From contig CAZTGB010000015.1 of NCBI GenBank assembly GCA_964612965.1, positions 1 to 18,511 of the forward strand: a DNA stretch of 18,511 bases, in the 5' to 3' direction. This DNA comes from CAZTGB01 sp964612965. GTDB taxonomy: Bacteria; Patescibacteriota; Microgenomatia; UBA8517. Shown here one piece after another: positions 6,445-15,231 of the stretch (its first letter is position 1; every line of letters starts with the position of its first letter). The notes below the pieces were generated by a model. It was given only the letters and a program-made list of their open reading frames with translations, searched no databases and was not told the origin of the DNA. A program made the position numbers and the translations under genes.

Positions 6445-7472
6445 CTTTTCTTATACACTCCAACTGCAATTCCTAAACCGAGCATTGTAGCCAAAAATGA
6501 AGACCCCCCAGCAGACACTAGTGGAAGTGGAAGGCCTGTAATAGGCAGAAGACCTATATTCATTCCGATATGTACTATCACTTGAACAAGATATGTCAGG
6601 AAAAATCCCGAAAGATATGCCCTCCCCGCCTGATTAACTGAACTCTCCATATAAATTGTTAATCTATAAAGTATCAGGAATGTACCAATCATAAGAAGCA
6701 GTGATCCCACAAATCCTAATTCTTCAGAAGTTGAAGCGAAAATAAAATCGGTATGTTTTTCAGGAAGGAAAGCCAACTGAGTTTGCACGCCCTTTCCAAG
6801 TCCTCGTCCAGTAAGCTTCCCGGCACCAACCGCAATCGTCGACTGAATACTATTATAACCAGCCCCAAGTGGATCAGTTGTTGGATTTAAAAATGTTGTT
6901 ACCCTTTGTTTTTGGTATGGCTGCATAACAAACCAAAAAACGGGAATAAGAGCCAAAAAAATTAAAGTACCTCCCAATATATATTTTTTATTAAAGTCTG
7001 CCGCCATTAACACTCCAAAAAAACCAGCAACCGTTAAAACAGAAACACCAAGCGACGGCTGAACTAAAATAAGAAAGGTTGGGATAATCAAAAGTAAGCC
7101 CCCTTGAATTAATTTTTTAAGAGTTAACTCTCTTTGGGTCAGGTATGTTGCAAAAAAGACTAAAAGAAGTGGTCTTACAATTTCTGCCGGCTGAAAAGTC
7201 AATGACCCTATTGGAATCCACCTAATAGTTCCACGTGTTACCTGCCCTATAACCAGTGTCGCGAGGAGAAGGACAATACTAATTACATAAAGATGTTTTG
7301 AAAAAAGAGAAATTACCTCAAACCCTACTTGAGAAAAAAACCAAAAAACAATGAAGCCAAGTACAATATAAACAAAATATGATGGAAAAAGCGAAGGTGC
7401 AATTGAGCTCAAAACAAATAAGCTCGTTCCAATCAAAAGAAGTATACAAATATTAAGTGTCCAATCTTTCAT
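6441..7472 (-). CDS. rodA: RodA-type SEDS peptidoglycan glycosyltransferase
   Basis: The 343-residue membrane protein has about ten hydrophobic helices and SEDS hallmarks: RWIPIGSLTFQPAEIVRP (about 84-101), a QPSLG segment, a large extracellular loop with the FIFASTSEELGFVG motif, and the C-terminal GLPLPLVSAGGSS signature. SEDS proteins polymerise lipid II into glycan strands with a class B PBP; RodA serves lateral growth. It is called RodA rather than FtsW because the window's second SEDS gene sits in the mraY-murG context. It lies downstream of ileS with a 92-base gap. No mreBCD or PBP2 gene is nearby. The assignment between RodA and FtsW is less certain than membership in SEDS. Confidence 0.88.
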   Translation of the reverse strand: MKDWTLNICILLLIGTSLFVLSSIAPSLFPSYFVYIVLGFIVFWFFSQVGFEVISLFSKHLYVISIVLLLATLVIGQVTRGTIRWIPIGSLTFQPAEIVRPLLLVFFATYLTQRELTLKKLIQGGLLLIIPTFLILVQPSLGVSVLTVAGFFGVLMAADFNKKYILGGTLIFLALIPVFWFVMQPYQKQRVTTFLNPTTDPLGAGYNSIQSTIAVGAGKLTGRGLGKGVQTQLAFLPEKHTDFIFASTSEELGFVGSLLLMIGTFLILYRLTIYMESSVNQAGRAYLSGFFLTYLVQVIVHIGMNIGLLPITGLPLPLVSAGGSSFLATMLGLGIAVGVYKKS

Positions 7473-7564
7473 AATTTTAGTTTCAAGATATGCTTAGCTC
7501 TAAATTGCAAACCCATCAATAATCATCATATTCTACATCAATTGAGGCCAAAAATACTTTTGAA

Positions 7565-10480
7565 TTAAACTCTGGTTACTTTGAATTTACCTTTTGAAAG
7601 CTTGTTTATTTGGGTTTTTCGAGTTATATACTCAAGAAGTTTTTTGTTTGAAACCGAAAGTTCCATTGAAACATTAACCTTTTGAGAAAGACTAAGCCCC
7701 AAGTTCTTTCTTTCTTCCTGAATCCTTCGAATAAGCTCTCGTACATTTGATTCCTCTTCAAGTTCAGGTGTTAACTTTGTATCCAATTTGTTGGACTTTC
7801 CTCCCCAAAAAATATTTTTAACATTAATTTCATTCTTTACTAAATACTCTAAATTTTTAGAAACCGCCTTCTTTACTGTCGCAAAAGAAGTCAAAGGTTG
7901 CCGTACCACTAACTGTTTTTCTTTTCTTATAGCATGAGCGCTTTCCACAACTTCTCTTACAACCTTCATTTCATCAATAAGTTTAGAGTCACTTACAGTT
8001 AGGGGCTTTGAAGTTGGCCAATTACTTAAATGAACAGACTCCTCACGGGTTAAGTTCTTATACATCACATCACTCATAAAAGGCATGAATGGGGCCAAAA
8101 GCTTTGAAAGATTAACAAGCACAAAGTGAGTGGTTATATAAAAGGAATTCCTGTCAGCTGAACTCTCAGCAGCAGGGCCAACACGGTCCCGACTTCGCCT
8201 TATATACCAAACTGAAAGATCATCAACGAATCCGTCAATTTCAGCTGATGCCATGTACGCATCAAATTTTTCAAGTGATTCGGTAACTAGTTTAATAGTT
8301 TCATTAAGCCTTGCCAAAATCCACTTATCAAGCGGGGAAAGCCCACTCTTAAGTGAATTCTTACGGCTAGGTTTCCATCCATCCAGATTGGAATAAGTTA
8401 CAAAGAAATTATAAATATTCCAAAGTTTCAAATGAAAACGTCGCCTAACATCATCAGCCATCTTATACCCCAAAAGCATATTATCCGCGGGATTGGCACG
8501 CACAAACATCCAACGCATAACATCTACTCCAATCTTGTCAGCACCCTCATTAAATTCAATCGAATTTCCCCAGCTTTTGTGCATAGGGCGGCCATCCTCT
8601 CCAAGTAATGTCCCGTAACCTAAAATATTTTTAAAGGGATTGCGATCTTCCATTACAGTGCTCATGGCAATTAGTGCATAAAACCAATTTTTAAATTGGC
8701 CGGGGAAGCTTTCGGTAACAAGGTCAACCGGGTACCAGTTTTCCCATTCTTTTTTGTTTGTTAAATAAAGTGGTTTAGTTTTTGAAACCTCGAATCCTGC
8801 GGCCTTATTATTTTCTGAAATTGTTGAAAAAGGAACGATTCCTGCATCAAGCCAAGGGTTACCAACCGGCTCAATCCTGTCCATTATGTTTCCACACTTA
8901 CTACAAGTAACTTTAACCTCGTCAATTTGAGGCTTATGAGGAGACTTTCCTTCAAACTTTTTCCATCCGGAAACAGCCCTTTCTTTTAATTCTTCTTTTG
9001 AACCTATTACTTCAAAGTTTTTGCATTTAGAACATTCCCAAATTGGAAGTGCCAATCCCCAATATCTATTTTTCTTACTTATCAACCAATCGTGCATATG
9101 GCTAAGCCAATCAAGTTCACGTTCCAAACCAAAAGATGGAATCCAATTAATGTTTTTAGCAACTTCAATCATCCGTGTTCGAAGTGTTGGTTTGCCTTTA
9201 CTATCTTTAGATTGCAAGCTCGGCTTATCCATTGCGATATACCACTCATCGGTTACTTTCCAAACAAGCTCAGTTTTACATCTCCAACAAGCTGGATATC
9301 TGTGAGTATAATTTTCAATCTTAAACACATAATGTTTACCCTCATGGTTTAGTTTTTCCAAATAATCTAAAACGAGATGTGGATTCTTTTTAGCATTTCC
9401 ACCTGATAAAAATCCCAAACCTTCCATATATGAGGCGTCATCATTTATTACGGGGATCATAGGAAGTCCTAATTTTTTACCTAATTTAAAATCTTCAACT
9501 CCGGCAGAGACTGCCGTATGAACAAGACCTGTTCCCTCAGTTGTGGTTATAGGCAAGATTAGAGTGTCGGTAGCTACAACATTATGGAATTTCCCTTCAT
9601 TTTTCTTTTCAACCTCGTTAACTTTTGGCAAATTATCAAAAGGCCCTTTATATCTTAAGCCCACAAGTTTTGCGCCTTTTGTTGTTTTGATAATTTTGTA
9701 TTTTTCTTTTCCTAAAACTCGCTCTACCGATTCTTTAGCTACCCAATACTTTCGACCCGAAACTTCACAGAGTGCATATTCCAAGTTTTCATCAAGTAAA
9801 TATTCTTCAGTCTGCCCAACAAGTGGAAAGGCTAAATAAACAGACTCATGAGTTGCCTCCTTATAATCTTCAGTCAACATTTCATGCTGACTAATTGCAG
9901 TTTCGCATCTTGGGCACCAAGGAGCAGAATCATTACCCTTATATAGCCAACCCTCTTCATGACATTTTTTGATAAATGTCCAAATCATGTAGTTGTTATC
10001 ATCTGATAGTGTGAAGTATGAATTCTCCCAATCGGCAAAATAACCCAATCGCTTGCTTTGTTCCGTTTGAATTTGTGAATACTTTTTAACCCTTTGCTTG
10101 CAAAGTTCAACAAACTTTGCAACGCCGTAAGTTTCTATATCTTTTTTAGATTTAAACCCAAGTTCTTTTTCAACTTCAACCTCAACCCAAAGGCCTTGGC
10201 AATCAAATCCGTTTTGGTGACGTTCACGAAATCCTTGCATACTCTTAAATCTTGGCCAAAGATCTTTATATGTTCTGCCCCAAGCGTGATGAACTCCCAT
10301 AGGGTTATTTGCAGTAATTGGCCCATCCAAAAAAGAGAAGTATTTTTTAGAAGTTTTATTTTTACTTAAGTATTTCTTAACAATTCCCTTTTTATACCAA
10401 GTTTCAAGGAGAACCTTCTCCATTTCTGGAAAATCAGCTTTAAGATCAACCGAGTCAAAATATGCCTTACCCTTGGCCAT
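7565..10480 (-). CDS. ileS: Isoleucyl-tRNA synthetase with swapped HIGH motif
   Basis: The 971-residue class Ia synthetase charges tRNA-Ile with isoleucine. The catalytic domain starts at DGPITANNP, where the HIGH motif reads GVHH (62-65). The CP1 editing domain contains a GTGLVHTA stretch (about 316-323), the Rossmann fold resumes at WLISKKNRYWG, and a zinc-like CSKC/CSKC pair lies near the WLDAG motif. The KMSKS loop reads PMHKS (632-636). The LWNIYNFF helix and the C-terminal RRIQEERKNLGL match IleRS rather than ValRS or LeuRS. It is shorter than typical eukaryote-like (type 2) enzymes of about 1030 residues or more. It starts 22 bases after ftsZ and probably shares its transcript; TACAAT at 10494-10489 could give a promoter of its own. 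Confidence 0.93.
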   Translation of the reverse strand: MAKGKAYFDSVDLKADFPEMEKVLLETWYKKGIVKKYLSKNKTSKKYFSFLDGPITANNPMGVHHAWGRTYKDLWPRFKSMQGFRERHQNGFDCQGLWVEVEVEKELGFKSKKDIETYGVAKFVELCKQRVKKYSQIQTEQSKRLGYFADWENSYFTLSDDNNYMIWTFIKKCHEEGWLYKGNDSAPWCPRCETAISQHEMLTEDYKEATHESVYLAFPLVGQTEEYLLDENLEYALCEVSGRKYWVAKESVERVLGKEKYKIIKTTKGAKLVGLRYKGPFDNLPKVNEVEKKNEGKFHNVVATDTLILPITTTEGTGLVHTAVSAGVEDFKLGKKLGLPMIPVINDDASYMEGLGFLSGGNAKKNPHLVLDYLEKLNHEGKHYVFKIENYTHRYPACWRCKTELVWKVTDEWYIAMDKPSLQSKDSKGKPTLRTRMIEVAKNINWIPSFGLERELDWLSHMHDWLISKKNRYWGLALPIWECSKCKNFEVIGSKEELKERAVSGWKKFEGKSPHKPQIDEVKVTCSKCGNIMDRIEPVGNPWLDAGIVPFSTISENNKAAGFEVSKTKPLYLTNKKEWENWYPVDLVTESFPGQFKNWFYALIAMSTVMEDRNPFKNILGYGTLLGEDGRPMHKSWGNSIEFNEGADKIGVDVMRWMFVRANPADNMLLGYKMADDVRRRFHLKLWNIYNFFVTYSNLDGWKPSRKNSLKSGLSPLDKWILARLNETIKLVTESLEKFDAYMASAEIDGFVDDLSVWYIRRSRDRVGPAAESSADRNSFYITTHFVLVNLSKLLAPFMPFMSDVMYKNLTREESVHLSNWPTSKPLTVSDSKLIDEMKVVREVVESAHAIRKEKQLVVRQPLTSFATVKKAVSKNLEYLVKNEINVKNIFWGGKSNKLDTKLTPELEEESNVRELIRRIQEERKNLGLSLSQKVNVSMELSVSNKKLLEYITRKTQINKLSKGKFKVTRV

Positions 10481-10488
10481 ATGAAGCT

Positions 10489-10494
10489 ATTGTA
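10489..10494 (-). promoter_or_regulatory. Candidate -10 box of ileS
   Basis: TACAAT lies 8 bases before the ileS ATG on the minus strand, in the gap after ftsZ. The -35 region (inside the ftsZ 3' end) is poor. It fits the spacing seen at other starts here but could be chance. Confidence 0.28.
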
Positions 10495-10502
10495 CTACAA
10501 CT

Positions 10503-11666
10503 TTAGTGAATTTTGCGAAGGAAAGCTGGAATCTCAAATTTCTCTCCAAATACATCCTCATCCTGCCCACCACTACCGCCGTCTTCATCTGGTGGTTCGG
10601 CTCGTCTTTCTTCATCTGATTCACGATCGTTTTTTGTTACCTCACTTACCACACCTTGAATAGAAGTTCTTTGTGTCGAAACATTACTCATCTGGGCAAG
10701 TCTTGACCTTGTTTCATCAAACCCTGTAGCAATTACAGTAATTCTAACCTGATCACTTAAATCGCTTTTAACAACCGCCCCAAAGATTATGTTTGCATCA
10801 GGATCTGCAGCCGAGGAGATTATCCTTGCAGCCTCATCAACCTCAAACATTGTTAAATCATTTCCACCTGCTATGTTAAATAGAACTCCACGTGCCCCCT
10901 CAATTGAAAGATCAAGAAGTGGTGAAGATACTGCAGCTCGCGCTGCCATTTGGGCACGGTTTTCACCAACTCCAGTACCAATTCCAAGAAGTGCGGTCCC
11001 CGCATCCTTCATAATGGTTTTTACGTCAGCAAAGTCAACGTTAACAAGTCCCGGGGTTGTTATTATATCGGCAATTCCTCCGACTGCTTGACCCAAAACC
11101 GAATCAACCACCTTAAATGCCTCAATTAAGGTCATTTTACGATCTATCACGTCCATTAATCTTTGATTCGGAATAACTATTAGAGTATCAACTTGGTCCT
11201 TAAGCTTCTCAATTCCTTCCTCAGCTGCAACCATTCTGCGTGTGCCTTCAAATGCAAATGGTTTAGTTACAATTGCAACAGTCAGGGCCCCTGTTTCTTT
11301 CGCAAGCGCAGCAATTACGGGTGCAGCCCCGGTTCCGGTTCCCCCACCCATTCCGGCTGTAATAAAAACCATATCACTGTCTACCAAAAGTTCTTTTATT
11401 TTCTCTTGCGATTCTTCGGCAGCCTGAGCCCCAATCTCGGGATTCCCTCCAACACCAAGTCCTTTTGTCAATTTTTCACCGATTTGAAGTTTTGTTGGAG
11501 CCCGAGATGCAAGAAGAACTTGTGCATCAGTATTAAGAGCAATAAACTCAACCCCGCTCACAGTTCCCGTGTCAATCATGGAAGAAATTGCATTTCCTCC
11601 TCCGCCTCCCACGCCAATAACTTTTATTTTTGCAATTCTCGCGCTGTCTGGTTTAACTAAAGCCAT
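10503..11666 (-). CDS. ftsZ: Cell division GTPase FtsZ
   Basis: The 387-residue protein is a complete FtsZ. The N-terminal GTPase domain has the GVGGGGGNA loop (18-26), the tubulin signature GMGGGTGTGAA (105-115) and the T7 loop NVDFADV (209-215), whose acidic residues complete the neighbouring subunit's GTPase site. A C-terminal domain runs to about 320. A short disordered, acidic linker follows, ending in the conserved peptide FEIPAFLRKIH, which would bind FtsA (also encoded here). It forms the cytoplasmic Z-ring at midcell. It follows ftsA by 46 bases and precedes ileS. No Shine-Dalgarno sequence is seen. Confidence 0.98.
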   Translation of the reverse strand: MALVKPDSARIAKIKVIGVGGGGGNAISSMIDTGTVSGVEFIALNTDAQVLLASRAPTKLQIGEKLTKGLGVGGNPEIGAQAAEESQEKIKELLVDSDMVFITAGMGGGTGTGAAPVIAALAKETGALTVAIVTKPFAFEGTRRMVAAEEGIEKLKDQVDTLIVIPNQRLMDVIDRKMTLIEAFKVVDSVLGQAVGGIADIITTPGLVNVDFADVKTIMKDAGTALLGIGTGVGENRAQMAARAAVSSPLLDLSIEGARGVLFNIAGGNDLTMFEVDEAARIISSAADPDANIIFGAVVKSDLSDQVRITVIATGFDETRSRLAQMSNVSTQRTSIQGVVSEVTKNDRESDEERRAEPPDEDGGSGGQDEDVFGEKFEIPAFLRKIH

Positions 11667-11712
11667 AATAATTTGTTCGTAAGCAGGATTGTATCTTGGG
11701 CAGAAGAAAAAC

Positions 11713-12981
11713 TCAAGGCAAAAGATCTTTTATCGTATCAATGATCTTACCAAATATTCCTATATTGGGTAGTTTCAACTTTTTACCGAACGATGTCAAG
11801 CGTTCCAAAGGTTCGGTTTTGGCTGCATACACCAAAAGACCAACGGGAGTTGAAAAGGCTGGGTTCATAATATCATCTATTAACCCCCCCACACCATGTG
11901 GCGTCCCAATTCTAACTGGAAGAGATAGTACCCTTTTTGCAGATTCCAAGGCGCCTGCCGTTTCTGCCCCACCTCCCGTAATTACTGCCCCGGATGGAAT
12001 TCTGGAAATTATTCCTTCCCGTTCAAGTTCAATTCTAACCATACTGAAAATTTCATTTAAACGTGGACGAATAATTCCTTCAAGAAGAGTTTTTTTAGAA
12101 ATTTTTCTAATTTCAGTAACCCCTAGACTTTCAAGATCAACTTCATCAGATTCCTCTTTGTTTTTTTTCTTTGAAGAAATTGCAAGCTTTATCTTTTCAG
12201 CCGTGTCAAGTGATACACGAAGGCCGATTGCTAAATCATTAGTTACATTACGAGCCCCAATTGGAATTACTCCGGAATAAACCAAACTTCCATCTATAAA
12301 AGCTGCAACTGAAGTGGTTCCGCCTCCCACATCAATTAATACNNNNNNNNNNGTTGGAGAGATTGTAGCCTCAGCCGAAGCTAACCCCGAAAAAACTAAC
12401 TCCTCTATCTGAACCCCAACTTCGTTAACCGCTTTCTTTAAATTTTTAATGGCTGAGGTGCTGGCAGAAACTATATGCGTATCAACCTCAAGACGAACAC
12501 CACTCATCCCAACCGGATCTTTTACACCGCTTTCACCGTCAACTATGTATTGTGTGGGAAGAACATGTATTACTTCACGGCTTGCGGGAAGAGAGATTGC
12601 GCTAGCCGCATCAATTGCGCGATCAATATCGCTATGTGTAATCTCTCCATCAGCTCCACTAATAGCAACTACGCCGTGCGAATTTTGTGATCTTAGGTGT
12701 GCTCCTCCCAGTGAAATGAATGCTGAATCAACATTATATCCAGCCATGCGTTCTGCAGCCTCAACAGAACTAATTGTAGCTTCAACCGTTTCCTCAATAT
12801 CAACTATTTGGCCTTTTTTTATTCCTCCTGAAGGAGATGAATAAGCACCAACAATGTTAACTATACCAGCTTCTCCCGTTGAAGACTCAAAAGTGGCGGG
12901 GTCAATATTAATTTGACCAATTAGTGTTGTAATTTTTGTAGAACCTAAATCAATTGCAGCTATTATTCGTGTTTTTGCCAT
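11713..12981 (-). CDS. ftsA: Cell division protein FtsA (interrupted by an assembly gap)
   Basis: The protein, about 422 residues as written, is an actin-like ATPase that anchors FtsZ to the membrane. It has phosphate-1 motif IDLGSTK (10-16), the SHS2/1C subdomain typical of FtsA, the phosphate-2 motif VLIDVGGGTTS (from residue 214), an ITGGGAETAG adenosine motif and a C-terminal amphipathic helix (IFGKIIDTIKDLLP) for membrane binding. Ten N's (12343-12352) cover residues 210-213, just before phosphate 2. The reading frame continues on both sides, but the segment seems about three residues shorter than in homologues. It follows ftsQ by 7 bases and precedes ftsZ, the usual order. Confidence 0.96.
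   Translation of the reverse strand: MAKTRIIAAIDLGSTKITTLIGQINIDPATFESSTGEAGIVNIVGAYSSPSGGIKKGQIVDIEETVEATISSVEAAERMAGYNVDSAFISLGGAHLRSQNSHGVVAISGADGEITHSDIDRAIDAASAISLPASREVIHVLPTQYIVDGESGVKDPVGMSGVRLEVDTHIVSASTSAIKNLKKAVNEVGVQIEELVFSGLASAEATISPXXXXVLIDVGGGTTSVAAFIDGSLVYSGVIPIGARNVTNDLAIGLRVSLDTAEKIKLAISSKKKNKEESDEVDLESLGVTEIRKISKKTLLEGIIRPRLNEIFSMVRIELEREGIISRIPSGAVITGGGAETAGALESAKRVLSLPVRIGTPHGVGGLIDDIMNPAFSTPVGLLVYAAKTEPLERLTSFGKKLKLPNIGIFGKIIDTIKDLLP
12343..12352. other. Assembly gap (10 N) inside ftsA
   Basis: Ten unknown bases. A run of exactly ten suggests a scaffolding placeholder rather than a measured length. The first N completes an ACN codon, which is Thr whatever the base. Confidence 0.99.
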
Positions 12982-12988
12982 GTGATAC

Positions 12989-13672
12989 TTATCTTAATAC
13001 GGGATTTTTAAAACGCAAGTCGATTTCTCGGTACTTACCAGAATTTTCTGTTTCTATTTTAGTAACAATTAATCTAAGTACCCCCAAATAAAAATCGGAA
13101 TCTCGTTCTATACTCTCCTCTAAAGGGAATATTACAGTTAAATCACTTGGTAGTTCAACAACTAAACTATCATCACGGATATCTCCAAAGTTCACTTGAT
13201 ACATATTAAATACACCGTTTATGAGTTTTAAAGAAAATAAGTCACGATCACTAACCTTCTCTCCAACATTTTTCAATTTTTCATTAACTATGACAGTGGG
13301 AAGGTTAGAACTATTAGAAATTGCGACAACATAACCATCTTTATCAATTAATGTATAGTTATCAGTATCCTTTTGTCTTAAAGCAAAAACAGCCTTCCTG
13401 ATGACTAAATTAACTTTTAAAGTAGAGGGCAATTTAAATTGAGTAGAAAAATCAGAAATTAAAAAATTGTCTCTTAATATCTTAGAAATTTCTTTCTTAG
13501 AATTGGATAAACTCTTACTTTTTACGCTCTCAAGTTTTGAGGTAATTTCTACGGGACAATCACCATATTGGCTAAAACACTCAATATTTGAGATTTTTAT
13601 TATTCTTAGGGTCATTAAAAATGAGAAAACGATGACAGTAACCAAACCAAATGGAACAATTATCTTTCTCAC
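12989..13672 (-). CDS. ftsQ: Cell division protein FtsQ/DivIB
   Basis: The 227-residue protein has a short cytoplasmic N-terminus, one membrane helix (about 4-20), a POTRA-like region, then a beta-rich FtsQ domain with YTLIDKDGYVV (about 106-116) and the C-terminal REIDLRFKNPVL strand typical of the family. It would link the Z-ring to septal wall synthesis through FtsB/FtsL, outside the membrane. Two cysteines (32, 39) flank the start of the extracytoplasmic part. The start is GTG at 13672, overlapping the murG stop as GTGA, so translational coupling is likely. Position between murG and ftsA agrees with the call; murB, murC and ddl, often found here, are absent. Confidence 0.88.
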   Translation of the reverse strand: MRKIIVPFGLVTVIVFSFLMTLRIIKISNIECFSQYGDCPVEITSKLESVKSKSLSNSKKEISKILRDNFLISDFSTQFKLPSTLKVNLVIRKAVFALRQKDTDNYTLIDKDGYVVAISNSSNLPTVIVNEKLKNVGEKVSDRDLFSLKLINGVFNMYQVNFGDIRDDSLVVELPSDLTVIFPLEESIERDSDFYLGVLRLIVTKIETENSGKYREIDLRFKNPVLR

Positions 13673-14781
13673 TTTATTGTATTCTCAATAATTTCAAGTA
13701 GTCTTTTTGAGGCATGTCTATCTAAATCAAAATCACTAGCTTTTTTATTTTCAACAATAGTTTTCCAATTTGTAATTAACTCGTCGATTTTTCTTAAAAG
13801 AATCTCTCCATTGAGGTTATCTTGTTCGACAACAACGACAAGACCTGTTTCCTTTGCTTTTTGAGCATTCCTCATTTGCTCATTACCAATTGACCAAGGA
13901 ATTGGAATTAATATTGCAGGCCTACTTGTTGTTACTATATCAGACACAGTGTTTGCTCCCGCCCTAGAAATAATAATGTCTGCCCTCTCAAAGTAGGAGA
14001 CAACTTTATCTGGAGAAACATATCCAAAATATTCATAATTATTCTTTAGCTTAGAAGGTAATTTTGAAATTACATTTTCAAAATGAGGAACATTATTTTC
14101 TCCAACTTGATGAATTACTTTATATTTTCCAAGAAGAGTCGGCAAAATTTCCTCAATACTATTATTGATAGTCTCGGATCCAGATGATCCTCCTGTTATA
14201 TAAATGGTGACGGGATTACCTATCGTCTCTTTTGGTTTAACTCTAAATATTTTCGAGATTTGCGGGTTCCCAGTCTTAATGGTCTTTCCTTTTGGAAAAA
14301 ATTCAAAGCTTTCCTCACGAGAGACAGCAATCTTTGTAGCAAATGGAGCTGCCAGCTTATTCGCAAGGCCCGCTCCCACAATTTGTTCATGAAGAATGAT
14401 TGGAATATTTAATAAAAACGCTGCAAAAACGACAGGAAAAGAAGCGAATCCTCCAAATGAAACAACGATTGTCGGCTTTATCTTGATTACAAGAAAGAAT
14501 GCCTGAATAAAACCGACTGGTAATTTTAGGTAGGCTGTTAATCTGTCAATTATTTTCCCTCGTCGTTTTAGTCTTCCAGCTGTAATTTTATTTATCTTGA
14601 CGCCATAACCAATCAAAGTCTTCTCTGCAGCCGTTGACACCTCACGCCCTTCCATCGCAGAAGTAGGACCTATCCATTCTAAGTTCCAATTTAAGTTTTT
14701 TGTCTGTATTTCCTCAACCAATGCTAATGCTGGAGTCGCAGCGTGCCCACCAGTTAAAACTATCTTTTTTCGAGCTTCCAT
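13669..14781 (-). CDS. murG: MurG-like UDP-GlcNAc:lipid I N-acetylglucosaminyltransferase
   Basis: The GT28/GT-B protein has 370 residues from ATG 14781. An upstream start at 14901 would add 40 residues unlike MurG and run through the previous gene, so it is rejected. The N-domain has SFGGFASFPVVFAA (after a hydrophobic patch, as expected for membrane association) and ILHEQ; the C-domain has YITGGSSGS, HQVGE and SRAGANTVSDI followed by NEQMRNA. These match the MurG nucleotide-sugar site. The first glycine-rich loop is shortened to LTGGHAATPALA (9-20), lacking the extra glycine-rich residues of the usual TGGGTGGH. The stop TGA overlaps the ftsQ GTG. A candidate promoter lies in the preceding gene's 3' end. 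Confidence 0.9.
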   Translation of the reverse strand: MEARKKIVLTGGHAATPALALVEEIQTKNLNWNLEWIGPTSAMEGREVSTAAEKTLIGYGVKINKITAGRLKRRGKIIDRLTAYLKLPVGFIQAFFLVIKIKPTIVVSFGGFASFPVVFAAFLLNIPIILHEQIVGAGLANKLAAPFATKIAVSREESFEFFPKGKTIKTGNPQISKIFRVKPKETIGNPVTIYITGGSSGSETINNSIEEILPTLLGKYKVIHQVGENNVPHFENVISKLPSKLKNNYEYFGYVSPDKVVSYFERADIIISRAGANTVSDIVTTSRPAILIPIPWSIGNEQMRNAQKAKETGLVVVVEQDNLNGEILLRKIDELITNWKTIVENKKASDFDLDRHASKRLLEIIENTIK

Positions 14782-14794
14782 GAATCTAGGCTTA

Positions 14795-14823
14795 AGTATA
14801 TCTTTATTTAGTCTGAAGGTAAA
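14795..14823 (-). promoter_or_regulatory. Candidate promoter of murG
   Basis: Minus-strand TTTACC (14823-14818), a 17-base spacer and TATACT (14800-14795) end 13 bases before the murG ATG. It straddles the end of the retropepsin gene and would let murG-ftsQ-ftsA-ftsZ be transcribed without it. Confidence 0.42.
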
Positions 14824-15229
14824 ACTTATTTTTAAGATAATTAAAACAAATTTGTTCGAATCTGTCGAAAAATCCTTGTCTTCCCAAAAGCGCAAACCCA
14901 TTATTGGAAACCTCGCTACTAAAAATTACATATGAATCAAATCTATAATTTTTACCTTTTTCTACAACCATTATTTCGACCACATATCCCTTTCCGATCA
15001 TTTGTTTTTTTGAATCTTTTACTCCTCCAAAAAGATGTCTTTCTTTTATCGCATCAAGGTCAATACCTAAAATCTCAGCCACATCGGAATGAAACACGTT
15101 GGCATAAGCCCCGGAATCAAGCATTGCTTTATAACTAACAGAATTGTCATTATCTTTGTTCGTTATTACAACGTTAACAAACGGGATTTTATCTCCCTTT
15201 CTGTCTTCGAAGGAATACTTAAATTGCAT
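14804..15229 (-). CDS. Retropepsin-like aspartic protease
   Basis: The 141-residue protein has the single-domain retropepsin layout: MLDSGAYANVF (36-46), with catalytic Asp D38 in D-S-G-A in place of D-T-G-A, then the hydrophobic ALLGRQGFF (113-121) that matches the second conserved strand of bacterial clan AA proteases, and a closing FEQICFNYLKNKFYL strand. Such proteins work as homodimers, each giving one Asp. No signal peptide or membrane helix is seen, so it acts in the cytoplasm. It begins 2 bases after the DUF5678 gene and is probably expressed with it. Target is unknown. The fold call is good; activity is inferred. Confidence 0.8.
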   Translation of the reverse strand: MQFKYSFEDRKGDKIPFVNVVITNKDNDNSVSYKAMLDSGAYANVFHSDVAEILGIDLDAIKERHLFGGVKDSKKQMIGKGYVVEIMVVEKGKNYRFDSYVIFSSEVSNNGFALLGRQGFFDRFEQICFNYLKNKFYLQTK

Positions 15230-15231
15230 TT

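Noticed and set aside
7227..7242. parS-like sequence AGTTCCACGTGTTACC
   Set aside because: It matches only 11 of 16 positions of the parS consensus, lies inside rodA coding sequence, and is not near parB. CACGTG occurs by chance.
7549..7565. Possible terminator hairpin (CAAAA-TAC-TTTTG type) after ileS
   Set aside because: The stem is only about five A/T-rich pairs with no GC core and no clear T tract on the minus strand.
14782..14901. 40-residue N-terminal extension of MurG
   Set aside because: It overlaps the retropepsin gene in another frame, is unlike MurG, and the conserved MurG start plus a promoter lie at the later ATG.
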